Below, one piece after another: positions 1 to 9,458 of a DNA stretch of 40,987 bases. Positions within the stretch are counted from its first letter, which is position 1, and the number at the start of each line of letters is the position of its first letter. The DNA is taken from contig NZ_CBRF02000041.1 in the NCBI RefSeq assembly GCF_000470315.2, forward strand, positions 1 through 40,987, in the 5' to 3' direction. The notes beneath the pieces were generated by a model that did not search any database, had not been told where the DNA came from, and saw nothing but the letters and a program-made list of their open reading frames with translations. The stretch is from Psychromonas sp. SP041. GTDB taxonomy: Bacteria > Pseudomonadota > Gammaproteobacteria > Enterobacterales > Psychromonadaceae. Made by a program: the position numbers and the translations under genes.

Positions 1-296
1 GCTTTTAAATAATGTAAACAGCAATGCCATTCTGGATAGCAGAAATTGTTTAATTCAAGGCGCTTTGTCCACGACGTTTAGTGTTTCTTAAACGAGTGGT
101 AAAGCAACGATGAAGTAGACGATTTATACAGTCTTTTAAAAACAAAAAAGCCCACCGAAGTGAGCTTTTAAATAATGTAAACAGCAATGCCATTCTGGAT
201 AGCAGAAATTGTTTAATTCAAGGCGCTTTGTCCACGACGTTTAGTGTTTCTTAAACGAGTGGTAAAGCAACGATGAAGTAGACGATTTATGCAGTC
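1..296. repeat. 133-bp direct repeat, two copies (period 163 bp), 3' of groEL
   Basis: Positions 1-133 and 164-296 are the same 133-bp sequence with one visible mismatch (128 a versus 291 g). The 30 bp between them hold a minus-strand terminator, so the repeated unit is 163 bp: a 133-bp segment plus terminator. The right-hand copy ends four bases from the groEL stop codon. The left-hand copy starts exactly at the window edge, so more copies may lie outside. I could not match the repeat to groEL coding sequence. Read on the minus strand it has a short open stretch ending in TAA, but nothing I recognise. Confidence 0.95.
142..170 (-). terminator. Rho-independent terminator after groEL
   Basis: On the minus strand a stem of AAAAGCTCAC pairs with GTGGGCTTTT around a TTCG tetraloop and runs into a T tract. 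It has the same design as the eno-associated terminators near 14.5-15.3 kb. It lies about 130 bp past the groEL stop and should end the groES-groEL transcript. Confidence 0.85.
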
Positions 297-300
297 AGAA

Positions 301-1944
<1,644 letters not shown>

Positions 1945-2009
1945 TTACTTTTCTTTAATTTTTGTTTTCAAAACAAGAGAATAAACAGCAATTGTTAGCG
2001 ATGAGTCAA

Positions 2010-2300
2010 CTATTCAACAATCGCTAAAATGTCATTTTCACTTAAGATAAGGACTTCTTCGCCTTCAATTTTTTCTGTTTTCAAACCGTAGCCTTCACTG
2101 AAAATAACAGTATCACCTACTTTTACATCTAATGGTCTTACTTCACCATTTTCCAAAATACGACCTTTACCCACGGCGATAACTTCACCACGAGTTGATT
2201 TTTCAGCAGCGCTACCAGTTAAAACGATACCACCAGCAGATTTAGTTTCTTTCTCAGTACGCTTTAAAATAACGCGATCATGTAGAGGACGAATAGACAT
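2010..2300 (-). CDS. groES: Co-chaperonin GroES (Hsp10)
   Basis: A 96-residue co-chaperonin that caps the GroEL cavity as a heptameric lid. The start [10 protein letters not shown], the mobile-loop region with [11 protein letters not shown] (about 22-33), and the ending of [16 protein letters not shown] are typical of the family, and the length is normal. A GGAAG ribosome-binding site precedes the ATG. It is the first gene of the groES-groEL operon and is preceded by a strong match to a sigma-32 promoter, so heat-shock induction is expected. Confidence 0.99.
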   Translation of the reverse strand: MSIRPLHDRVILKRTEKETKSAGGIVLTGSAAEKSTRGEVIAVGKGRILENGEVRPLDVKVGDTVIFSEGYGLKTEKIEGEEVLILSENDILAIVE

Positions 2301-2352
2301 TATGACTTCCTTTGATAGTTAACAGATTAAGTTGCTTATAGTTGGTTATGTG

Positions 2353-2378
2353 ATGGGGTCAAAAAGGTACGATTCAAG
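2353..2378 (-). promoter_or_regulatory. Sigma-32 heat-shock promoter of groES-groEL
   Basis: Read on the minus strand, CTTGAA (2378-2373) and CCCCAT (2358-2353) are separated by 14 bp. This matches the sigma-32 consensus (CTTGAA, 11-16 bp, CCCCATnT) in both boxes. It lies about 53 bp upstream of the groES ATG. The assignment rests on consensus match and position, with no experimental support. Confidence 0.88.
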
Positions 2379-2420
2379 TCAGTTTAGAAAAAAATCATTA
2401 AAATAATTTTCTCGTTAAAA

Positions 2421-2471
2421 CAAAAAACCAGCTCATCTTCATTTTAAGTCAATGAAAACAAATAAGCTGGT
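2421..2471 (-). terminator. Terminator after the YtfK-like gene
   Basis: On the minus strand ACCAGCT pairs with AGCTGGT, and the stem is extended by a second paired block (TTTTCATT with AATGAA). A T-rich run with TTTTTTG follows. It lies between the 82-residue gene and the groES promoter and separates the two transcripts. Confidence 0.8.
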
Positions 2472-2554
2472 CTGTATTTGGTATTTTGAGCAAGAAGATT
2501 AAGCGCGATTAAAGCTTAAGAAACACTTAGCGCTAAAGTACGATTACAAATAGA

Positions 2555-2803
2555 TTATGCGGTAACCGCCTTTGGATGAGAGAGCTCTAACACCATTCTA
2601 TTAATTTCGCTCACAGCCATTAAGACTTTCTGTTCTGCAATTAAATGTTTATAAGCGACAACTTTGCCATCAACAACTCTGAAGCGGCCTAAGCCAGCAA
2701 TAAAAATACGGCCATTAAAAAAACCTTTTGCAAATTTTGCAATTTGACGAGGTTGGTATTTTTTAAATACTCTTAAAGTACTGGTACGATTGATTTTCAT
2801 CAT
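2555..2803 (-). CDS. ytfK: DUF1107 / YtfK-family small protein
   Basis: A small basic 82-residue protein. From about residue 11 it aligns by eye with E. coli YtfK: FKKYQPRQIAKF, FFNGRIFIAGLGRF and VSEINRMVLEL parallel that protein's conserved blocks. E. coli YtfK is reported to stimulate SpoT-dependent (p)ppGpp accumulation during starvation; transfer of that role here is inference. The gene starts with two ATG codons in a row. The AGAAGG ribosome-binding site is better spaced for the second (2800), which would give 81 residues. It has its own terminator before the groES promoter, so it is probably monocistronic or follows fxsA. Confidence 0.75.
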   Translation of the reverse strand: MMKINRTSTLRVFKKYQPRQIAKFAKGFFNGRIFIAGLGRFRVVDGKVVAYKHLIAEQKVLMAVSEINRMVLELSHPKAVTA

Positions 2804-2963
2804 TTTACCTTCTATTTTTATTATTGTTTTTTACTTTGATGTTGCATTGATGTTAGTTGCCAATCTAATGTATTAATAAGCAGCGCATTAATAAACGATG
2901 CACGTATATTACGCAAACTATATGACATTTTTATTACCAAATATTTAGATCAAATCACAATAT

Positions 2964-3434
2964 TTAATCTATTCTTTTATCTTCCTTATGTTCAAACTCA
3001 CCTTCAATGACTGAATCGTCCTTTCCAGTTGCCTGTCCAAAACCCTGACTAGAGAAACCACCCATTGATGATTGTGGTGCAAATTTCACATTGGCTAAGA
3101 GTAATTTAGCAATGCCACCACGAATAGTTGGTTGTAATAATAACAAGCCACATAAGTCAGTTACAAAACCTGGGGTAACTAATAATATCCCAGTGATAAT
3201 CAACATCATCCCTTCAATTAATTGTTGTCCTGGCATTTCACCAGCGGCCATGCGGTCTTGTAATTTTTGTACGAGTTGTAAACCTTGGCTGCGCACTAAA
3301 GCAGAACCAATTAACGCGGTAATAATGACGAGCAAGATAGTTGGCCATGCCCCTAAAAATCCACCGACTTTAACTAATACAAATATTTCTAGTAATGACA
3401 CACCAGTAAAAATTAAAAATAACCGTGCAAACAT
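2964..3434 (-). CDS. fxsA: FxsA family inner membrane protein
   Basis: A 156-residue membrane protein with the FxsA pattern: an N-terminal hydrophobic helix (about 4-26), a second helix pair around 28-48, the basic link RSQGLQLVQKLQDRMAAGE, then a hydrophobic region with LLVTPGFVTDLCGLLLL (about 80-105), and a hydrophilic charged tail. In E. coli, high-level FxsA relieves F-plasmid exclusion of phage T7; its normal cellular role is unclear. Its position next to groES-groEL is the same as in E. coli and supports the call. Confidence 0.92.
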   Translation of the reverse strand: MFARLFLIFTGVSLLEIFVLVKVGGFLGAWPTILLVIITALIGSALVRSQGLQLVQKLQDRMAAGEMPGQQLIEGMMLIITGILLVTPGFVTDLCGLLLLQPTIRGGIAKLLLANVKFAPQSSMGGFSSQGFGQATGKDDSVIEGEFEHKEDKRID

Positions 3435-3529
3435 AGAGACCTCAATTAACAGAATGAATACACCTATAAAATGGGGATTAAATTGTCAATTTCAAGGTAT
3501 TGGATAACAAAAGGCTGAATAAGTTCAAG

Positions 3530-3564
3530 TTCAACCTCTCATGTCTGAATAATGAGAGGTTGAA
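3530..3564. terminator. 13-bp perfect inverted repeat between MFS gene and fxsA
   Basis: The arms 3530-3542 and 3552-3564 are exact reverse complements (TTCAACCTCTCAT and ATGAGAGGTTGAA) with a 9-base loop. It sits 23 bp past the stop of the MFS gene. There is no T tract on the minus-strand side, so it may be a weak terminator, an mRNA-stabilising hairpin or a protein-binding site. Confidence 0.55.
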
Positions 3565-3586
3565 TTTAAAGAAGGCTTGATAAAGT

Positions 3587-4726
3587 TTAATCACACTTCC
3601 ATTTTTTTAATAAGAAAAAGACCGGCAACATAATACACGCCATCCATATAAATAGAGTGCTGTCTTGAGGGGCATATATCCAACCAGAAATAAAGGTAAG
3701 TACTGCCATCACTAACCCAAGAGCAACACTTGAATATAGCGTTTGATAACCGACCATTAAATGTTCTTCCTGCATCGCGATAAAACGCATTGCTGCTAAG
3801 TGAGCTAATGCAAAAGTAAAGGCATGGAATGTTTGCACCAATATCAATAACGCCATATCAGTAGTTTGTGATAGCACGCCCCAACGAATTAACCCAGCGA
3901 TTAACGCTAAAAGGCACATCTGTTTAACGGACCAACTACCAAATAATTTGTCGTTAAAACGCATTAATAGTACTTCAGCAAAGACACTCAGCCCCCATAA
4001 TAAGGCAATATTAAATTCAGAGATCCCCATTGAGGTCCAATACAAAGCGCTAAAGGAATAATAAGCGGCGTGACTACCTTGTATTAATCCCATCACTAAA
4101 ATGAAATAAATCACTTTTGGCTGTTTGATTAACGACATTAAGTTGCTGTTATTATGTTGCTTAGGTTTAGCTTGCTCTTGTAGTTGTGGGTTTAACTTAA
4201 TCAGGCTTAAACAATAGTTAAAAAAGACCGCCACAATAATTAACCATAAAATACTTTCATGCCCAAACTCACCGATTGTCCACCCTACAAAGGTAGAACC
4301 AACAATAAAGCTAACCGATCCCCACAACCGTACTTTGCCGTAATTAATTTGAATTTGTTTAACTAAACGCGTGCCAATGATATCGCCTAAAGGAACCATA
4401 GGCGCTAATAAAAAGTTAAGTAATAATGTCGCTGCAGCTAGTGCATACCAACCTTGAAAATATACCAATAGTAACAGACACATGAGCACACTAAAGGTGA
4501 GATAACAGACCATCTTCAATGGTCCTTTAGCTGTTTTTAAGCGTGGTAATAAACCAATATTACTGACAAAGCGTAATACTAACCCTAAGGAAAATAAGGT
4601 CCCTATCTGTTCAGGGCTAACCCCTTTGCTTGCTAACCAAACGCTCCAAAAAGGTAAAAAGACGCCCCAAATAAAAAAGAAGCAAACAAAATAAGCAGTT
4701 ATCCATGATTTAGCGGCGATGTTCAA
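3587..4726 (-). CDS. HcaT-like MFS transporter (PPP family)
   Basis: A 379-residue polytopic protein with about 12 hydrophobic segments. The opening (YFVCFFFIWGVFLPFWSVWL), the ASKGVSPEQIGTLFSLGLVLRF segment and the central YGKVRLWGSVSFIVGS motif (about 129-145) are typical of MFS_1-like transporters related to E. coli HcaT (3-phenylpropionate permease) and nucleoside/LacY-type proton symporters. The substrate cannot be told from sequence. No aromatic-catabolism genes are adjacent, so the name should be read as a family assignment. It lies alone between the repeat island upstream and fxsA downstream. Confidence 0.85.
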   Translation of the reverse strand: MNIAAKSWITAYFVCFFFIWGVFLPFWSVWLASKGVSPEQIGTLFSLGLVLRFVSNIGLLPRLKTAKGPLKMVCYLTFSVLMCLLLLVYFQGWYALAAATLLLNFLLAPMVPLGDIIGTRLVKQIQINYGKVRLWGSVSFIVGSTFVGWTIGEFGHESILWLIIVAVFFNYCLSLIKLNPQLQEQAKPKQHNNSNLMSLIKQPKVIYFILVMGLIQGSHAAYYSFSALYWTSMGISEFNIALLWGLSVFAEVLLMRFNDKLFGSWSVKQMCLLALIAGLIRWGVLSQTTDMALLILVQTFHAFTFALAHLAAMRFIAMQEEHLMVGYQTLYSSVALGLVMAVLTFISGWIYAPQDSTLFIWMACIMLPVFFLLKKWKCD

Positions 4727-4897
4727 TGCGGTGACTTCCTTGTGAGTTGATAATGCTATTGTATCGACTTTTATTAATTAATCAGTATTAAAAAGATAAG
4801 ATTTTAATAATAAGATGGCATTTAGTTTAATAAAGATGCTTGATGGAGTTTTATATAAAGACCTGAAAGTTATAGTAAAAAAGATATAACTCAGGAA

Positions 4898-4955
4898 TTT
4901 TTATTGATTTTTATTGATTTTTATTGATTTTTATTGATTTTTATTGATTTTTATT
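4898..4955. repeat. 10-bp tandem repeat (unit ttattgattt, about 5.8 copies)
   Basis: Five exact copies of the decamer occupy 4901-4950, flanked by partial copies on both sides. The 10-bp period is close to one helical turn, so the short T runs are in phase and the DNA is likely to be bent. There are no spacers. It marks the left edge of the repeat island. Confidence 0.97.
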
Positions 4956-4985
4956 AGGATATTAGTGTTAGCAGGCAGGATTGTC

Positions 4986-5102
4986 GTATTGATTTTCTAT
5001 TAGCAGCTGACTTTAGTCTGCAGAGTTTATATTGCTTTTCTATCGGAGCGCGGAGTTTATATTGCTTTTTCTTTTCTATTCGGGCGCTGACTTTAGCCTG
5101 CA
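4986..5102. repeat. Degenerate tandem repeat, about 80-bp period
   Basis: The segment gctgactttagtctgcag (5006-5023) recurs as gctgactttagcctgcag (5086-5103). In between, gagtttatattgctttt occurs twice, at about 5022 and 5053. These are nested imperfect duplications with no convincing coding content. The right part merges with the next repeat family. Confidence 0.7.
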
Positions 5103-5288
5103 GGATTTTTTGTGTTGAATTTGAAAAGGTAAATTGAATGGTAGTAAAATCTTCATTAAAAAGAAAACACATACAACCAAAAATCTGCAAGCTAAAGCAT
5201 GCAGGATCTTTTGTGTGTTGAATTGTAAAAGGTAAATTGAATGGCAGTAAGCTCAATATTAAAGAGCACACACAAAAACCTGCAAGCT
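5094..5288. repeat. Two tandem copies of a MITE-like inverted-end repeat (about 95-101 bp)
   Basis: Copy A spans roughly 5094-5193 and copy B 5195-5288. Both begin with gcagga..tttttgtgt, contain aaaggtaaattgaatgg, and end with aaaa(t/c)ctgcaagct. The two ends of each copy are near reverse complements (GCAGG..TTTTGTGTG against CACACACAAAA..CTGC), which gives a long hairpin like that of a miniature transposable element. A related end is found at 14375-14416 in this window, so the family is dispersed. Confidence 0.8.
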
Positions 5289-5289
5289 G

Positions 5290-5450
5290 AAAACAGGACT
5301 CGCAGAGCTCCTCCGCTCATAACACTAGGCTTTGCCTAATTCGCCATGCGCCCCGAGGTCAAAAGAAAATAACCACAAGCAACTAAAAACAGGACTCGCA
5401 GAGCTCCTCCGCTCATAACACTAGGCTCCGCTTAATTCGCCATGCGCCCC
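5290..5450. repeat. 65-bp direct repeat, two copies (96-bp offset)
   Basis: Positions 5290-5354 and 5386-5450 are near-identical, running from aaaacaggactcgcagagc to gccatgcgcccc. Differences include tttgcc versus tccgct. Each copy contains a short palindrome (taggctttgccta in the first) and gagctc. It is GC-richer than the surroundings, which suggests a different origin from its neighbours. No gene was found in it. Confidence 0.9.
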
Positions 5451-5566
5451 TAAGTCAAAACATAAAACACTCGAAATAGTCAGGTTAATACATGTGATCT
5501 AAAACAGAGCTCGTAAATCATCCTATCTAAACAATACCTGATCAATAGGCAGCTATTTGCTCAGGC

Positions 5567-6370
5567 TTAGTGATGTTCACGATTACGTACTTGTACATGC
5601 GTTGCTATTTGATAGCTGTATTCACTATTTTCGACAAGTTCTCCGGTGATATTGATTTTAATGCTGCGTAATGTGATTTGTGATGCTGGATTAGTATTAG
5701 AGGTTTCTATAAAACTTAATGCTGTAATTTTTAAAAAATCAGGATCGGTTAAGTTTACCCAATAACCTTCGGTCAAACAGTTACTGGCTTGTCGATTTAC
5801 TTTTCTACCAAACTGGATGCTTTTAGAGTTCGTCGAATAACGAAAGCCCATTAAATGTGAGCTCGTTGGTGTCGTAGCATCATTATAATTATAAGAGTAA
5901 ACAATACACTTTTGATTGTTGGTATTACTTGAATCAATCACTTTATCTTGCGCTAATCCGACCATAAACTGATCGCCACCATAACCTGCTCGGCGAATAT
6001 CGTTTTCAATCACACCAACTAATGCTTGTAGATCCGTACGTAGACGTGACATTTGTAGTGTTTTGGTACTATGACTAATATTAGTAACATACAAACCGAT
6101 GACCATGCTTAATAACAAAGAGCCTAATAATAAACAGATTAATACTTCAACAAACGTAAACCCTTTTTGCGGCTGTTTTATTATATTGCTTGTCGCACTG
6201 GATTTCGTATTAAATGTTAACCTCGCTTCTGTGCGACGTGCACCATTACTGCTAGTACTAAGACCTATGTTAAGTTTTCTAGGCTCTTTGCTAAGTTCTT
6301 TATTAAGCTCTTTATTAGGCACTGCTTCGGTGCTGAATTGATTTGTAGCTTTAGCGATTATACTTAACAT
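5567..6370 (-). CDS. PilW-like type IV minor pilin with a long leader
   Basis: A 267-residue prepilin-like protein. The processing site is KG/FTFVEV at residues 69-75, with the conserved Glu at +5 and a hydrophobic helix after it (about 71-93), which fits cleavage by PilD and insertion into a pilus or pseudopilus. The following LQALVGVIENDIRRAGYGG is typical of PilW/PpdB-like minor pilins. The leader before the site is 70 residues, with NKELNKELSKEP repetition. Family leaders are usually short, and no in-frame ATG lies closer to the site. The gene overlaps the end of the FimT-like gene by seven bases, so translation is probably coupled. No pilV, pilX or pilE neighbour was seen. Confidence 0.75.
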   Translation of the reverse strand: MLSIIAKATNQFSTEAVPNKELNKELSKEPRKLNIGLSTSSNGARRTEARLTFNTKSSATSNIIKQPQKGFTFVEVLICLLLGSLLLSMVIGLYVTNISHSTKTLQMSRLRTDLQALVGVIENDIRRAGYGGDQFMVGLAQDKVIDSSNTNNQKCIVYSYNYNDATTPTSSHLMGFRYSTNSKSIQFGRKVNRQASNCLTEGYWVNLTDPDFLKITALSFIETSNTNPASQITLRSIKINITGELVENSEYSYQIATHVQVRNREHH

Positions 6371-6888
6371 TGTTTATACCCCAAATAGGCTTCATCAGGC
6401 GCACAAACTCTTAGCCTCATTGCACTTTGTATTACAGATAGTTTTTTATTATCTCGACTAGTTAATACAACGGATCCTGTTTCAACAGAAAAACGCAGAG
6501 CACCATAGGAAGCTTGATAATTTGTAAAATTGATATCGTTCTCATCAATTAATACTTTATCTCCATCCGCTAAATCTTGTACTTTTTCTACACCGTCTAA
6601 CTGACATGAATTAGCGCTAAAACAATCGCAACCTGAAAAATCACTCATCCCCATTTTCCAAGTCGATTGTTGTTGGCAGAATTGCACATAGATTTTTTGA
6701 TTGCGTTTAATCGCTTCTGTTTTAGCTAATTGGAGAGTGTAATAAACTTGGCTAGCGGTTTTTGATAAAGCTTGATCTGTGATTAAACTTTGAAAAGATG
6801 CCGTTGATATGGCAATCACAATCCCCAAAATAACAAGTGTAATCATGAGCTCTATAAAGGTGAAACCTCTATGACTTAGCATAATCAT
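6364..6888 (-). CDS. FimT/GspH-like type IV pseudopilin
   Basis: A 174-residue protein with a short leader ending in HRG, then FTFIELM with the +5 Glu, and a hydrophobic helix of about 20 residues, the class III signal recognised by prepilin peptidase. The body, with ASQVYYTLQLAKTEAIKRN (about 42-60), is typical of the GspH/FimT family. The C terminus holds cysteines (CDC, C-terminal KQC) that could form disulfides. Two starts are possible (ATG ATT ATG); the first is spaced well from a GGGGA box. It is the first gene of a two-gene unit with the PilW-like protein and would act in initiating or priming pilus assembly at the inner membrane. Confidence 0.8.
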   Translation of the reverse strand: MIMLSHRGFTFIELMITLVILGIVIAISTASFQSLITDQALSKTASQVYYTLQLAKTEAIKRNQKIYVQFCQQQSTWKMGMSDFSGCDCFSANSCQLDGVEKVQDLADGDKVLIDENDINFTNYQASYGALRFSVETGSVVLTSRDNKKLSVIQSAMRLRVCAPDEAYLGYKQC

Positions 6889-7096
6889 CTCTATCCCCTA
6901 ACGTTTAAAATCATCAATAAAGGTAAAATAAAACCTGATGAAGAAGCATAGGACAAAAGATTATTTATAGCCTTAAGACTAAATAGGTAGATAAAGCGTA
7001 ATTAAACTAAAACAGTTATGTCATAAAATTGTCACTTAGCAACTTTATTGTATCCATACCAACAAACATACTGGTACGTAAAGTTAAGGATATAAC

Positions 7097-7282
7097 ATGC
7101 AACAGACTCAGTTTAATGAAGCCGACATGAATATAGATAATTTATACGCAGCTCCAGCAAAGCGAAAAGCTAAACCACGTAAATGGCGTGAAATTGAAAA
7201 TGCGAAAGCACAACTCTTATTAGCTAAAGAGCTAAGAGAGATCGATGCTTCCTTTAGCTTTTCTCAATCTGAATTAATGTAG
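7097..7282 (+). CDS. DUF3545 family small protein
   Basis: A 61-residue highly charged protein. The block KPRKWREIENAKAQLLLAKELREID (about 26-50) is the signature of the DUF3545 proteins found in Vibrio, Shewanella and relatives. Function is unknown. A TAAGGA ribosome-binding site lies seven bases before the ATG. It is one of the few plus-strand genes, is monocistronic, and shares a strong bidirectional terminator with the convergent rpoS. Confidence 0.85.
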   Translation: MQQTQFNEADMNIDNLYAAPAKRKAKPRKWREIENAKAQLLLAKELREIDASFSFSQSELM

Positions 7283-7309
7283 TAAAAGCTAAACTCATAT
7301 CGTACAAAC

Positions 7310-7341
7310 AAAAAAACGCATCCATTGGATGCGTTTTTATT
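7310..7341. terminator. Bidirectional terminator between DUF3545 gene and rpoS
   Basis: The perfect hairpin AAAACGCATCC/GGATGCGTTTT has an A run on its left and a T run on its right, so it can end transcripts from both directions. It serves the DUF3545 gene on the plus strand and rpoS on the minus strand. Confidence 0.93.
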
Positions 7342-7438
7342 TAATGCTAAAATTGTTTTTTGAAGCTTATATTTAAAGATTTTTTTAAAGACTACTTTTA
7401 AATATTTGCAAATGCAGCCTTTAAGTACGCTAAGTTAA

Positions 7439-8446
7439 TTAAAGCTGAAATAAAGAATCAATCGATAAACCTTGCTCAGATAAGACTTCACGAAGCGCTT
7501 TTAATGCTTCAACTTGAATCTGACGAACGCGTTCTCGTGTTAATCCAATCTCTTTACCTACGTTTTCTAAAGTATCTGCTTCATAGCCTAATAAGCCAAA
7601 ACGTCTTGCTAGCACTTCACGCTGCTTTGGATTTAGATCTTCCAGCCAGTCGACAATACGTAACTTCATATTATTGGTTTGTAAGGTATTTTCAGGTGTC
7701 GATTCATTGCTATCAGGAATGATATCTAATAATTCAGTGTTTGAACTTTGACCAAGCGGCGTATCAACTGAACTAATGCGTTCATTCAATTTTAATATTT
7801 TTGACACTTCTTTTGCTGAAACATCTAATTCTTTTGCAATATCTTCCGGTGTTGGTTCGTGCGTTAACTTATGTGCTAAGTCTCTTGCTGTACGTAAGTA
7901 GATATTTAATTTTTTAACAATATGAATGGGTAAACGTATCGTGCGGCTTTGATTCATAATGGCACGTTCGATGGTTTGACGTATCCACCACGTTGCGTAA
8001 GTTGAAAAACGGAAGCCTTTTTCAGGGTCGAACTTTTCAACGGCACGAATTAAGCCTAAATTACCTTCTTCAACTAAGTCGAGTAATGACAATCCGCGAT
8101 TATTATAACGACGAGATATTTTAACAACGAGACGTAAGTTACTTTCTATCATACGTTTACGAGCAACTTCGTCACCGCGCTGTGAACGGCGAGAATAATA
8201 AATTTCTTCTGGGGCTGTTAATAAAGGAGTGTAACCTATCTCTCCGAGGTAAAGTTGAGTCGCATCCATGACCTTATGGCCAGTGCCTGCTGAAAATTTT
8301 TCAGCTTCTGCACCTTTGGTACGAGATGTATTGGCTTTGACAACCTTAAATCCTTGTTGGTTACCATCGCTAACGACATGATTACTATATTTTTCTGTAC
8401 TCGTTTTTTCTCTATTAATTGAGGCTGTTCCTACCATGGTTAACAC
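7439..8446 (-). CDS. rpoS: RNA polymerase sigma factor RpoS
   Basis: A 335-residue sigma-70-family factor of the stationary-phase/general stress type. Region 1.2 begins near [11 protein letters not shown] (about 61-71). Region 2 contains [17 protein letters not shown] and [15 protein letters not shown] (about 104-160). Region 3 contains the [15 protein letters not shown] segment, and region 4 has the helix-turn-helix [11 protein letters not shown] (about 301-311). It follows nlpD by about 100 bp, the conserved gammaproteobacterial order. In E. coli the main rpoS promoter lies within nlpD; the same is likely here but was not shown. Confidence 0.98.
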   Translation of the reverse strand: MLTMVGTASINREKTSTEKYSNHVVSDGNQQGFKVVKANTSRTKGAEAEKFSAGTGHKVMDATQLYLGEIGYTPLLTAPEEIYYSRRSQRGDEVARKRMIESNLRLVVKISRRYNNRGLSLLDLVEEGNLGLIRAVEKFDPEKGFRFSTYATWWIRQTIERAIMNQSRTIRLPIHIVKKLNIYLRTARDLAHKLTHEPTPEDIAKELDVSAKEVSKILKLNERISSVDTPLGQSSNTELLDIIPDSNESTPENTLQTNNMKLRIVDWLEDLNPKQREVLARRFGLLGYEADTLENVGKEIGLTRERVRQIQVEALKALREVLSEQGLSIDSLFQL

Positions 8447-8546
8447 TCCCTTTATACCGATTAATCTTTTATGAACTATTAAAATGCACTGTATTAATTT
8501 TCTAATATATTTAGAGAATTAATCGTTCGCTGCATTTAAAGCATCA

Positions 8547-9452
8547 TTACCTCTTGGGCAAATAACGCAAAGGATCAACAGATTTTCCACGGTAGCGAAT
8601 GTCAAAATGTAAACGAACGCTATCCGTTCCACTATCCCCCATTACAGCTATTTTTTGTCCTATTTTAACGTGCTCATTTTCTTTTATGAGTAGTTTGTCA
8701 TTGTGTGCATAAGCACTGAGGTAATCATAATTATGTTTAATGATGATTAAATTTCCATATCCTCTTAACCCACTACCCGCGTAAACAACTTCACCTGAAG
8801 CCGCTGCGTAAACTGATGAACCACGAGAGTTTGAAATAGATATTCCTTTCATTCCCTGGGTTGAACTAGCAAAGGTTTTAATTAACTTACCTTCACTTGG
8901 CCATTGCCAATCAGCTACTTTTGTAATTACTTTTTCTGGTGCTTTTACTGGCACTTTTTTCTGCGTTACTTGTTGTGTGACCGATTTTGTGACTTGTGTC
9001 TTTTTAATCACATTTTTATCAACAACATTCTTAGAGTAGACTTTTGGATTTACTTTAACAACCCCTAATTGGTTATTTTTTTTACATTTTTGATTTAAAC
9101 AGCTTTCAGAGCTCTCTTTTTGTTGACCTTGTGAATTAGACGTAACTTTAGGAGCAGGTATCACCTTAGGGTTACTTTTACGTAACGTTAAAATTTGTCC
9201 ACTTCTAATGATATAAGGCTTTTTTAAATGATTACGTTTAATTAAGGTATTTACATTCACCCCAGCACGCCAAGCAATGGAATAAAGCGTATCGCCAGTC
9301 TGTACTAAATACTTCTCTTGTCCTTCTTTGATGCTCTTACCACTGGCAACATAAGGAGTAGATTTTGATTTAACATCAGATACAGGAGCTCGGCCACCTG
9401 GCGAAGAGCAGGCAGTTAAGAAAATCAAAGGGAGGAGTAATAAATATTTCAC
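8547..9452 (-). CDS. nlpD: Lipoprotein NlpD, LytM-domain amidase activator
   Basis: An outer-membrane lipoprotein that activates the septal amidase AmiC in E. coli. It has a signal peptide ending in the lipobox LTAC, a LysM domain (LVQTGDTLYSIAWRAGVN, about 50-95), a long Lys/Val/Thr-rich linker, and a C-terminal M23/LytM domain ending HFDIRYRGKSVDPLRYLP. The usual zinc-binding HxGxD is replaced by a GISISNSRG segment, as expected of a non-catalytic activator. The start is unusual: a TTG at 9458 directly follows the upstream stop codon, and a GTG two codons later (9452) gives the cleaner signal peptide MKYLLLLPLIFLTAC. I chose the GTG. Neither has a strong ribosome-binding site, so coupling to the upstream gene is likely. 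Confidence 0.93.
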   Translation of the reverse strand: MKYLLLLPLIFLTACSSPGGRAPVSDVKSKSTPYVASGKSIKEGQEKYLVQTGDTLYSIAWRAGVNVNTLIKRNHLKKPYIIRSGQILTLRKSNPKVIPAPKVTSNSQGQQKESSESCLNQKCKKNNQLGVVKVNPKVYSKNVVDKNVIKKTQVTKSVTQQVTQKKVPVKAPEKVITKVADWQWPSEGKLIKTFASSTQGMKGISISNSRGSSVYAAASGEVVYAGSGLRGYGNLIIIKHNYDYLSAYAHNDKLLIKENEHVKIGQKIAVMGDSGTDSVRLHFDIRYRGKSVDPLRYLPKR

Positions 9453-9458
9453 AGTCAA

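Noticed and set aside
4954..5271. A 105-codon minus-strand open frame in the repeat island
   Set aside because: It runs straight through two repeat families, its translation is low-complexity and resembles nothing known, and no ribosome-binding site was seen. Treated as a by-product of the repeats.
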